Of a stretch of 11,433 bases of DNA, positions 6,036 through 11,433 are shown piece after piece; within the stretch, counting starts at the first letter, position 1, and the number at the start of each line of letters is the position of its first letter. The stretch lies in NCBI GenBank assembly GCA_035524895.1, contig DATLFI010000175.1, positions 1-11,433 on the forward strand, given 5' to 3'. The stretch is from DATLFI01 sp035524895. Lineage in GTDB: Bacteria > Acidobacteriota > Thermoanaerobaculia > Multivoradales > Multivoraceae. The position numbers were made by a program, and so were the translations under genes. The notes beneath the pieces were generated by a model. It worked only from the letters and a program-made list of their open reading frames with translations, was not told the DNA's origin and did no database searches.

Positions 6036-6146
6036 ACCTCTGCCGGGCAGGACTCTCACCTGCTGGGCTTCACGATGAAGAGGTTTCCGCTCTGCTCGGC
6101 TCACGCTTGCATCGCTTCCCCCTCCTCCAGGCTTTGCCTGGCGCAC
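6036..6146 (-). ncRNA. likely 5' fragment of a group II intron
   Basis: On the minus strand, directly after the REP2 repeat, the sequence starts GTGCGCCAGGCAAAGCCTGG. GTGCG fits the group II intron 5' end (GUGYG) and CCAGGC/GCCTGG makes a perfect hairpin. Further on are GCGATGCAAGCGTGAGCC and CATCGTGAAGCCCAGCAGGT followed by GAGAGTCCTGCC. The AGGTGAGAGTCCT hairpin resembles domain I segments of bacterial group II introns. Only about 110 bases remain before the REP1 tail at 6034; the rest of the ribozyme and the reverse transcriptase are absent. The call rests on remembered sequence resemblance and is moderate at best. Confidence 0.4.
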
Positions 6147-6172
6147 TTCCGCTGACACCTCTCCGCCGCCGG
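6145..6172 (+). repeat. REP2 copy at the istA breakpoint
   Basis: The copy reads CACTTCCGCTGACACCTCTC then CGCCGCCGG, a slightly diverged REP2 (CGCTGA for AGCTGA, one extra base). It lies where the istA reading frame loses similarity and where the group II intron-like fragment begins. Confidence 0.6.
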
Positions 6173-6267
6173 CCCACCGTGCCGTACCCGATCACGCAGC
6201 TGAGCGCGATCTCGCGGTGCGACCGCCCAAGCCACTTCAGCCTCAATACTTCGCGGATCTTCCGCAT
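6172..6267 (-). pseudogene. istA: IS21-family transposase IstA, N-terminal 32 residues
   Basis: From the ATG at 6267 (preceded by GGGAGAG) the frame encodes MRKIREVLRLKWLGRSHREI, then ALSCVIGYGTVG. This is the start of the IstA N-terminal helix-turn-helix (R-KIREVLRLK-x-GLSHR-IA-SCGI--TVG). After GTVG the frame runs into REP2 sequence and junk, so the DDE domain, the rest of istA and istB are gone. There is a one-residue shortening in LKWLG compared with the usual LKWELG or LKFEAG. The IS end with its tandem repeats lies upstream at 6365-6447, so the left end of the element is preserved. Confidence 0.75.
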
Positions 6268-6364
6268 CGGGGTTCTCTCCCTGGCCACGCTCTCCTCCTT
6301 TCGGAGGCAGGGTACGTGGACCGTTCGGAGAGCCCCCACCGGACCACCGCCGGACCCGGCCACT

Positions 6365-6447
6365 GATCGGATTCCCTGGAATCAGCGATCAGATTCGCCT
6401 GGAACCGGTGATCGAATTGCCGTGGAATCAGCGATCAGTTTGCGGCG
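6365..6447 (-). repeat. IS21-type terminal multiple repeats
   Basis: Four consecutive 22-23-bp imperfect direct repeats start with GATC: GATCGGATTCCCTGGAATCA, GATCAGATTCGCCTGGAACC, GATCGAATTGCCGTGGAATC and a partial GATCAGTTTGCGGCGG. The TGGAATCRGYGATC pattern is what IS21-family ends carry as transposase binding sites. They lie upstream of the istA remnant, as expected for the left end. Confidence 0.7.
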
Positions 6448-6490
6448 GTGCAGGCACGGGAGCTCCGGCCGGCGAACGGGAGTTTCGTTC

Positions 6491-6519
6491 GGGAAGTAGC
6501 TGATACCTCCTCGCCGCCG
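6491..6519 (+). repeat. REP2 copy, best match to consensus
   Basis: The copy reads GGGAAGTAGCTGATACCTCC then TCGCCGCCG. It lies between the outer end of the IS21 remnant and the long REP1 tail at 6563. Confidence 0.8.
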
Positions 6520-6562
6520 AGGGCGCGGTCAGTGCTTGCTCGCTCGCGGGAGCAGCCTAGTC

Positions 6563-6668
6563 CCGACGAATGCTCTGACCCCGTACCTAGACCCCGTACC
6601 TACCTACCTGCGTACCTGTACCTCCAATGTGTGACCCCGTACCTCCGTACCTCGTACCTCGTACCTCG
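6563..6668 (+). repeat. REP1 copy h with a 100-bp reiterated tail
   Basis: The copy starts CCGACGAATGCTCTGACCCC and goes on for about 85 bases of GTACCT-based units: TAGACCCCGTACC, TACC repeats, GCGTACCTGTACCTCC, a second core TGTGTGACCCCGTACCTCCG, then TACCTCG three times. It is the longest tail in the window. It shares the 15-mer CGTACCTGTACCTCC with copy a (258-272 and 6611-6625). Confidence 0.85.
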
Positions 6669-6740
6669 GCCGATGGGTCCCTCTCGGCGTGACTCGCGGG
6701 CACCAGGCGCTCGTCTCCGACCTGCCGAGGCGCCCGACGG

Positions 6741-7979
6741 CTACGGCTCCACGATCTCGACCCCGCCCGCCGGTTCGAGCCGGCCCATGACACCCCAGCC
6801 CCCGAAGCGGTCGCTGAGGGCGAGGATCACCTCGTTGTCGCCGCGCCGCAACGGCAGGAAGAACGTGCCCTGGTCGAGCCCGATCAGACCGTCGCGGCGC
6901 GGTTGGTCGTAGCTATAGGAGTCGTCGCGATGGAAGAACGGCGCGCCGTTCAGGAACACGGTCACGGCGTCGCTCCAGCCGAGGTCGAGGCGCTGCACCG
7001 TGTCGGCGCCTGCGCGCAGGCGAACGCGTGCGAGCACGGTCGAGCTCGAGGAGCCTTCTGGGCGCTCGACGTGGCGGCCGAGGAGCACGACTCCGTTCGG
7101 CTCGGCTTCGATGGTTCGCCAGGGGCCCTGCGCCAGACTCTCGGGTAGCGCAAGGACCGCCGCCCCCTCCGGCTCGTCGAGGGGGGGCGACACGCTCCAG
7201 CGGGTGAGGAGTCCTCGGGGAGTCTCTGCGATCGGCGCGGGCGGGAAGTCATAGCCGACGCTCGGTGAGATCCGCACGTTCGCGAACCGCGCCGCGAAGG
7301 GAGCCGCGGTGCCGGCAGGCAGAAAGCCGCGCAGCCCGATCCCGCCGCGGCGCGGTGGACGCGCGAGGCGGTGCACGAGGAGCTGGGGCTCCTGGGCGTC
7401 GCCCACGAAGAGCGCCGCGCGGCGCCCCTCGAGCACGATGCGCAGTCGGACCCACTCGTTCGCCGGTAGCGCGGCCGGGGCGGTGCCGCCCGGGCCATGA
7501 AAAAGCTGCCAGCTCCCCTCGTCGCGGAACACCGGCGAGTACTGGAGCGCATCGGGCAGGGTCGATTTGTGGGGTCGCAGGTAGAAGTCCTCGTACTCTT
7601 CTGGGCTCTCCAGGCGCAACTGCACGAATACGAAGGAGCGCAGGCCCGAGACCTGCACTTCGAGCTCGATCGTGCCATCGCCGAAGTCCGCCTCCTGGAG
7701 AATGGCGCGGCCGTTTCCCAGTCGCAGCGCCCGACGTCCGTCGTGCACCTCGACGGCGGCGGCGTCGCCCAGGAGGCGCCAGCCCTGGTCGAAAGGCAGG
7801 GCGCGCGGCTGCTGCGCGGCGGCCGCGTCACCGGCGGCGAAGACGAGTGCGAGGGCGAGCGCGGCGCCCGCCGCAGCAGCGGAGGCCGACAGCCGGCGGT
7901 GCGGTCCCCCGAGCGACGAGGCGGCCGATGGGATGGGTCGCTCGAAGAAGGCGCTGGCGGGGTTCTCGGATGTCGTCAT
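6741..7979 (-). CDS. secreted lectin-like (LamG/DUF1080-type beta-sandwich) protein
   Basis: The 412-residue protein starts at the ATG at 7979, with GAGGAACC six bases upstream. A long polar N-terminus precedes a hydrophobic segment at about 33-50 (AAGAALALALVFAAGDAAAA), which looks like a signal peptide with cleavage near AAA/QQ (about 55) or a membrane anchor. Residues 60-240 have the alternation of a concanavalin-like fold: GWRLLGDAAAVEVHDGRRAL, FVQLRLESPEEYEDFYLRPH, NEWVRLRIVLEGRRAALFV, and FANVRIS as closing strand. This resembles the DUF1080/LamG group of sugar-binding or glycoside-processing domains. Residues 310-412 (VTVFLNGAPFFHRDDSYSYD, NEVILALSDRFGGWGVMGRL) resemble a galactose-binding-like module. 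No catalytic residues are evident. It is divergent from the AraC gene, with 114 bp between the starts. Confidence 0.7.
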   Translation of the reverse strand: MTTSENPASAFFERPIPSAASSLGGPHRRLSASAAAAGAALALALVFAAGDAAAAQQPRALPFDQGWRLLGDAAAVEVHDGRRALRLGNGRAILQEADFGDGTIELEVQVSGLRSFVFVQLRLESPEEYEDFYLRPHKSTLPDALQYSPVFRDEGSWQLFHGPGGTAPAALPANEWVRLRIVLEGRRAALFVGDAQEPQLLVHRLARPPRRGGIGLRGFLPAGTAAPFAARFANVRISPSVGYDFPPAPIAETPRGLLTRWSVSPPLDEPEGAAVLALPESLAQGPWRTIEAEPNGVVLLGRHVERPEGSSSSTVLARVRLRAGADTVQRLDLGWSDAVTVFLNGAPFFHRDDSYSYDQPRRDGLIGLDQGTFFLPLRRGDNEVILALSDRFGGWGVMGRLEPAGGVEIVEP

Positions 7980-8093
7980 GGTTGGTTCCTCGACTCGGCG
8001 GTCAGAAGCGCCACGAAGAACCTAGCGCCCGAGGCTCGCGGCCCGAAAGGAACGGATCGAGGGCCATCTGGCACTTTTCGACGTAATACGGTC
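7980..8093. promoter_or_regulatory. divergent intergenic region between the secreted protein and AraC genes
   Basis: This 114-bp gap must hold the start signals of both genes. The leftward gene has GAGGAACC before its ATG; the rightward gene has no clear Shine-Dalgarno. An AraC protein next to a divergent gene often controls it from here. I see no confident promoter boxes or paired operator half-sites. Confidence 0.45.
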
Positions 8094-8981
8094 ATGGCCA
8101 GCGCCCGCGGAACGGACATTCGCGAGGTCGAGTTCGAGCGCGCGAAGTACGGCACGGAGCTCCTGATCGATGTCGATTGGGTCGATCGACTGGTCGACTT
8201 CTTCTCGGGCGGCGGAGCGCACCGGCTCTGGTTCTACGACGTGCTGCTGGTCACCCGGGGGCGCGGGAGCCTGTGGATCGACGACCGCGAGCACCGCGTA
8301 GGGGCGAACCGTCTCTACTTCACTTCACCCGGCCAGGTGCGACGGTGGGAGGCGCGCGGCGTCGCCGGAATCTGTCTCTTCTTCCCCGGCGACTTCGTGG
8401 AGGACTTCTTCAACGATCCGCTCTTCCTGCATCGCCTCCTGTTCTTCCAGCGCAGTCGCGACGACTCCGGCTTCCGCCTCGAGCCGCGAAGGGCGAGCTG
8501 GCTGATCGAACGCCTCGAGCGCATGCGCACCGAGCTCGGAAGCCTCCAGGGCGACTCCCCGCACCTGCTGCGCGCCGTGCTCTACGAGGTGCTGGTGACC
8601 CTCAACCGCTGGCTCGAGGCGCGCAGCGAGGGCACCGCCGGCAGTTCGGCGCACCCCAAGGTGCTCGCGTTGCTGCGGCGGCTGGAGCGTACGCCGCCCA
8701 GGCTGCTTCGGGTGTGTGAGCTGGCGGCCGAGCTCGACACCTCGCCGGGACATCTCAACCATCTCGTCCGGCGGCACCTCGGGATCAGCGCGAGCGAGGT
8801 GGCGCACCAACGGGTGCTCGCGGAAGCCAAGCGCCGGCTGCTGTTCTCGGATCGCCCGGCGTGTGACGTGGGGCTCGGTCTCGGCTTCGACGACCCCTCG
8901 TACTTCGGGCGCTTCTTCCGCCGGCTCACCGGTGAGGCGCCGGCGGCTTACCGCGAGAAACGGCGGCGGTCGCTCGGTTGA
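8094..8981 (+). CDS. AraC-family transcriptional regulator
   Basis: The 295-residue protein starts at ATG 8094 (MASARGTDIREVEFERAKYG); upstream codons read as shadow of the divergent gene. Residues 40-110 (HRLWFYDVLLVTRGRGSLWI, NRLYFTSPGQVRRW) form the cupin-like sensing domain. A helical linker follows at 115-190. Residues 195-290 hold two helix-turn-helix motifs: LRVCELAAELDTSPGHLNHL with recognition part VRRHLG, then DVGLGLGFDDPSYFGRFFRR and the LTGEAPAAYR signature. The domain order and length are standard for AraC activators. The inducer cannot be told. The divergent secreted lectin-like gene is the natural candidate target. Confidence 0.88.
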   Translation: MASARGTDIREVEFERAKYGTELLIDVDWVDRLVDFFSGGGAHRLWFYDVLLVTRGRGSLWIDDREHRVGANRLYFTSPGQVRRWEARGVAGICLFFPGDFVEDFFNDPLFLHRLLFFQRSRDDSGFRLEPRRASWLIERLERMRTELGSLQGDSPHLLRAVLYEVLVTLNRWLEARSEGTAGSSAHPKVLALLRRLERTPPRLLRVCELAAELDTSPGHLNHLVRRHLGISASEVAHQRVLAEAKRRLLFSDRPACDVGLGLGFDDPSYFGRFFRRLTGEAPAAYREKRRRSLG

Positions 8982-9006
8982 GCTCCGAGAGCGGAGGTCG
9001 GGGCGG

Positions 9007-9018
9007 CCCGTCGGTTGG
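9007..9018 (+). repeat. 12-bp direct repeat, left edge of RAYT unit
   Basis: CCCGTCGGTTGG occurs here between the AraC gene and the transposase. Its identical partner is at 10376-10387. Confidence 0.5.
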
Positions 9019-9086
9019 CCGTACATTTCGAGACCGGCCTTGATCCGTGTGCGCACTTATGCCTCCAGATCGCGTCTCCACCAGGT

Positions 9087-10052
9087 ATGGCGCGAATGCC
9101 GAGAACCATCCTTCCGGGTCTCCTCCACGAGGTCACGCTCAAGACCTTCCAGGCCCGCTTCCTGCTCACTCCCGACGGTCGCCTCAACGACCTGGTCGTG
9201 GGCGTGCTCGCCCGCGCCCAGCGCCTCTTCGGGCTGACCGTCTGCGCCGTGGTGGTGTTAAGCAACCACCTGCATATCCTGGTGGTTCCCGACTCCGAGC
9301 ACGCGCTCATGCGCTTCTGCCAGTTCGCTGCCGCCAACATCTCCCGCGAGGTCGGGCGCCTGCGTAATTGGAACGGCGGCATCTTCCGCAGGCGCTACAG
9401 CCTCGTCGTGGTTTCCGACGAGCCTGCCGCTCAGGTCGCGAGACTGCGCTACCTCCTCAGCCACGGCGTCAAGGAGGGTCTCGTGCGGCGACCCCAGGAC
9501 TGGCCAGGCATCCACTGTGTTCGCGAGCTCCTGGCGGGCAGGTTCCAGATGGCCGGACCCTGGGTCGATCGCACCGCGCTCTACTCGGCCTTGCGCAAGG
9601 CGCGGCGCATAGGGCGCAGAGCTGCGGTGCGCGAAGGCGACTTCGAGCAGCTCGAGGTCCTCCACCTCGCCAAGCTGCCCTGCTGGGCCCATCTCGACGA
9701 CGAGGCCTACCGGAAGGCCATCGCCGAGCTTGTCGACGACATCCTCCTGGAGCACCAGGAGCGCACGGCTACCGTCGACTCCCGCTCGATCGACCGCATC
9801 CACTGCCAGGACCCCGAGCATCGGCCCGCATCGACCAAGCGGTCGCCCCGGCCGCTCTGCCACGCCGCCTCGCGCTCCGAACGTCGCCAGCTCCACCAGC
9901 TCCTGCGCGACTGGATCAACGCCTACTACCAGGCCTCCCGCCGGTTCCTCTGCGGCGATCGCACCGCCCTCGACGCGTTCCCACCCGGCGCCTTCCTGCC
10001 GCCGCTCGCCCTCGGCTCCCGCTTCGCCCTGCCGATGACGGCGCCGCCCTAG
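9087..10052 (+). CDS. REP-associated tyrosine transposase (RAYT, Y1/HUH family)
   Basis: The 321-residue protein starts at ATG 9087 (MARMPRTILPGLLHEVTLKT), matching the usual RAYT beginning (MARPLR---PG--YHVT). An upstream in-frame start at 9015 would precede this conserved start and is not favoured. The HUH metal-binding motif is His61-Leu-His63 in LSNHLHILVV. The catalytic tyrosine is probably Tyr122 in RLRYLLSHGVKEGLV, the counterpart of Y-x-x-x-NP in relatives. Residues 139-321 form a long C-terminal region with WINAYYQASRRFLCGDRTAL and AFPPGAFLPP. RAYTs are single-strand nucleases related to IS200/IS605 TnpA that recognise and cut REP hairpins. The catalytic residues are present and the frame is intact, so it may be active. 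Two REP1 copies follow it directly. Confidence 0.9.
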   Translation: MARMPRTILPGLLHEVTLKTFQARFLLTPDGRLNDLVVGVLARAQRLFGLTVCAVVVLSNHLHILVVPDSEHALMRFCQFAAANISREVGRLRNWNGGIFRRRYSLVVVSDEPAAQVARLRYLLSHGVKEGLVRRPQDWPGIHCVRELLAGRFQMAGPWVDRTALYSALRKARRIGRRAAVREGDFEQLEVLHLAKLPCWAHLDDEAYRKAIAELVDDILLEHQERTATVDSRSIDRIHCQDPEHRPASTKRSPRPLCHAASRSERRQLHQLLRDWINAYYQASRRFLCGDRTALDAFPPGAFLPPLALGSRFALPMTAPP

Positions 10053-10299
10053 GCCCCTTCTCGCGTCCCCCGGACCACACAGCCCTGTGTCTTGCCCCCC
10101 GGCGCGGCAGCGTCGAGCGGCGGGGTCCGTCCTGCGGCCGGGCTAGAGCGGGAAACGCGGGTCAAGCGCGGCCTTCGAGCGGCGTGGGGGGTTCTGAGGG
10201 CTCACGCCCGGCGCGCATATGGGACGTTGGCCGGGCCTCTCGACGGAGGCCCGCTCACCGCCGCGGCTTGCGCCTGACGAAAGCTTTGACCCCCTATCT
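9809..10299 (+). repeat. RAYT 3' region duplicated at 5533-6021
   Basis: This is the full-length parent-type copy of the 0.49-kb segment: the last 80 transposase codons, non-coding 10053-10235 and REP1 copy i. The match begins at GGACCCCGAGCATCGG inside the gene. Confidence 0.85.
10236..10299 (+). repeat. REP1 full copy i
   Basis: CCTCTCGACGGAGGCCCGCT continues CACCGCCGCGGCTTGCGCC, then CGAAAGCTTTGACCCCC and a single TATCT unit. It is the first of a tandem pair behind the transposase. Confidence 0.88.
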
Positions 10300-10311
10300 C
10301 GGAGCGCGGGG

Positions 10312-10375
10312 CCTCTCGACGGCGGCCCGCTCACCGCCGCGGCTTGCGCCTGACGAGAGCTTTGACCCCCTATCT
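10312..10375 (+). repeat. REP1 full copy j
   Basis: CCTCTCGACGGCGGCCCGCT continues CACCGCCGCGGCTTGCGCC, then CGAGAGCTTTGACCCCC and a single TATCT. CGGCGG/CCGCCG and CTCTCG/CGAGAG give nested pairing. It is offset by 76 bp from copy i, in the same orientation. Confidence 0.88.
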
Positions 10376-10387
10376 CCCGTCGGTTGG
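10376..10387 (+). repeat. 12-bp direct repeat, right edge of RAYT unit
   Basis: CCCGTCGGTTGG lies immediately after the TATCT tail of copy j and is identical to 9007-9018. Confidence 0.5.
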
Positions 10388-10635
10388 ATCCCCTCGCCAC
10401 GCCCGCTCCAGCAAAGCGCACTCCCGCTCCGCTCTTCCTCGCCTCCTGTCGAGAGGACCGAAAGGAATGGCGCGCGCGCTACCGCGAAGTCCTCCGCGCC
10501 TTCCTAGAGGCGTCGCGGCAGTTGCGCGAGTGCTGCGTGCTCGACGTCGAGTTCCCCGAGTTCACCTTCCCGCCCGCGCGTCGACTGCGAGGGCCGCCGG
10601 TGGGCGCGAGAGCCGGTCCGGCGTTCGCCGTGTAG
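10381..10635 (+). pseudogene. C-terminal remnant of a second, diverged RAYT
   Basis: The frame runs to a TAG at 10635 and encodes REDRKEWRARYREVLRAFLE, then ASRQLRECCVLDVEFPEFTF and PPARRLRGPP. Its spacing of W, Y, ASRxL and FPxxxFxP matches the end of the intact transposase next door (RDWINAYYQASRRFLCGDRT, then FPPGAFLPP), though the residues differ widely, so it comes from a different RAYT lineage. No HUH or tyrosine region precedes it: upstream is directly the REP1 tail and the 12-bp repeat. A TTG at 10384 could start an 83-residue product, but it would not be a transposase. Confidence 0.55.
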
Positions 10636-10850
10636 TCGGCTGACCGCTAGCGATCCAGCAACAAAGCCAAACTCTTCCGTCCACCCGAGCCACGGGTAGC
10701 GGGAGAGGTGTGCCTGGGAAAACGAGATACCCGCCTCCGCGGCTGCCTAACGTGCTGCCGAGGCGACCAATCCCTGGCCGCGAGCTCGGCGCGGTCCTCG
10801 AAGGGCACCTCCAACCGCCCGCGCGGTAACGGCCGCCATCCTCCTCGGAG

Positions 10851-10878
10851 CAATTCGCTGATACCTCTGCGCCGCCGG
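10851..10878 (+). repeat. REP2 copy
   Basis: CAATTCGCTGATACCTCTGC then GCCGCCGG is a diverged REP2 in the common orientation, inside the gene-free right end. Confidence 0.6.
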
Positions 10879-11040
10879 AGCCGAGTTCAAGATACGGGCA
10901 ACTACCTGCCAGGATGAGGCCATCTCCCAACTTTGAAGTGGCCCGAAGAAAGCCGGCAGGTCAGCACCCTCGACGCGGTGTTCCCCGAATGGTGCCTTCC
11001 GCCGCACGCGCGATGCGCGGTCCGCCGTTCGATCCCAGCG

Positions 11041-11064
11041 GAAGTGGCTGACACCTCCACGCCG
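11041..11064 (+). repeat. REP2 copy
   Basis: GAAGTGGCTGACACCTCCAC then GCCG is a REP2 with GTGG instead of GTAG. It is the rightmost repeat and lies just before the drop in GC. Confidence 0.65.
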
Positions 11065-11433
11065 GCACTTCTTAGACGCCGGCATTCCTGCTAAGATTCG
11101 ACGCGCTCTTTGACAACTTCACCAGCGTGTCGTGAATCCAGCGGGCTGGCTCCGAGAGGAGACGGCCATGCACACCGACAATGCACTTCGGGTTTCGTCT
11201 GTCGTTCCAGATCCGGGAAGGGCATAACGATGCCCACCCGGACTCAACGGACAACGTGTGAAAGTCTTAAATTTCATTCTTCGTTGGGTCCGACTGCCGC
11301 AAAGCCAACATCGGCTTGCGCGGCTAGCAAGAGCCGGCAATCGACTACTGCTAAGGCCCGCTCGCGAAAACCTGAGAGTGTCTACATTTCCTCTACAGCA
11401 AAGAGGACGGTAGTCAGAGTCCCGCGTGGTTTC

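Larger units (their letters stand above)
9007..10387 (+). mobile_element. RAYT transposase unit with trailing REP1 pair
   Basis: The unit consists of an intact Y1 transposase gene, about 180 bp of non-coding sequence and two REP1 copies in tandem (10236, 10312). Its edges carry the same 12-mer CCCGTCGGTTGG, at 9007-9018 and at 10376-10387, the second directly abutting the last TATCT tail. There is no REP1 on the left side of the gene. The exact ends are inferred from this direct repeat. Confidence 0.5.
10636..11433. other. gene-free region with two REP2 copies and falling GC
   Basis: I find no convincing gene in these 800 bases. Open frames exist on both strands but are rich in Arg/Ser/Thr and lack the third-position G/C bias of the real genes. 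One frame is open from 11095 to the window edge, with an ATG at 11230 after GGGAAGGG, and a 19-residue frame at 11168-11227 follows GAGGAGA; neither has recognisable sequence. GGGCAT-AACG-ATGCCC at 11220-11235 forms a hairpin without a T-run. From about 11070 the sequence is visibly less GC-rich (for example AAAGTCTTAAATTTCATTCT), suggesting DNA of different origin or the approach to another locus. Confidence 0.5.

Noticed and set aside
7497..8093. N-terminal extension of the AraC reading frame by 199 codons
   Set aside because: The extension is antisense to the secreted lectin-like gene; the AraC domain begins after ATG 8094.
11220..11235. GGGCAT-AACG-ATGCCC hairpin as a terminator
   Set aside because: No T-run follows on either strand and no convincing gene ends nearby.
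11242..11289. attC-like site: ACTCAAC ... GTTGGGT with partial inner complementarity
   Set aside because: It is only 48 bases, the inner pairing is poor, and no integrase, second site or cassette gene is visible.
11230..11433. open frame from ATG 11230 to the window edge as a partial gene
   Set aside because: The sequence is Ser/Thr/Arg/Lys-rich without recognisable motifs, third-position GC is near one half, and the same frame is open upstream into obvious non-coding sequence. It cannot be excluded without the next bases.

Overview
This is a GC-rich window (roughly two thirds G+C by eye, with strong G/C at third codon positions). It comes from a bacterium with large accessory regions. The secreted trypsin-like protease with a C-terminal domain of a type I associate with Acidobacteriota and Myxococcota/Deltaproteobacteria suggests one of those lineages. 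That host call is inference only. Most of the window is a 'repeat graveyard': a few intact genes separated by two families of short REP-like repeats, with truncated genes at their edges.

Layout. 1-440: a partial unknown gene on the minus strand, then one copy of each repeat family. 441-1303: an intact HicB-type antitoxin, a HicA toxin cut off after about 39 residues, an unidentified 3' gene fragment and the last third of a GNAT acetyltransferase. 1386-1753: a repeat tail and an empty stretch. 1754-3532: a secreted S1-type serine protease. 3560-3795: a cluster of repeats. 3856-5485, all on the minus strand: a decapitated DUF4160 gene, DUF2442 and a membrane-anchored SGNH/GDSL hydrolase. 5480-6668: a mosaic of a truncated transposase copy, a likely group II intron 5' fragment, an IS21 remnant (istA start plus terminal repeats) and more repeats. 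6741-8981: a divergent pair, a secreted lectin-like protein and an AraC regulator. 9007-10387: a complete REP-associated tyrosine transposase (RAYT, HUH/Y1 family) with two repeat copies behind it and a 12-bp direct repeat at both outer edges. 10381-10635: the C-terminal remnant of a second RAYT. 10636-11433: no convincing gene, two more repeats, and a drop in GC toward the end.

How it fits together. Family 1 ('REP1') is a GC-rich hairpin followed by CGARAGCTTTGACCCC and then a short unit such as TATCT, TACCT or TTTCCG, which in many copies is tandemly reiterated. Each copy repeats its own unit. Family 2 ('REP2') is GTAGCTGAYACCTCC followed by CGCCGCC. Read on the minus strand both have a GG-G/T-R-TCA core. 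One REP1 copy has GGTGTCA in place of GGGGTCA, which brings the two cores together. Every clear copy in the window (ten REP1, six REP2) points the same way. The RAYT with its trailing REP1 pair is the obvious candidate mobiliser. A 0.49-kb derivative of its 3' end sits about 4 kb upstream and is itself bracketed by REP1 copies. Reiterated tails, uniform orientation and repeats lying on gene breakpoints are the features most worth following up.
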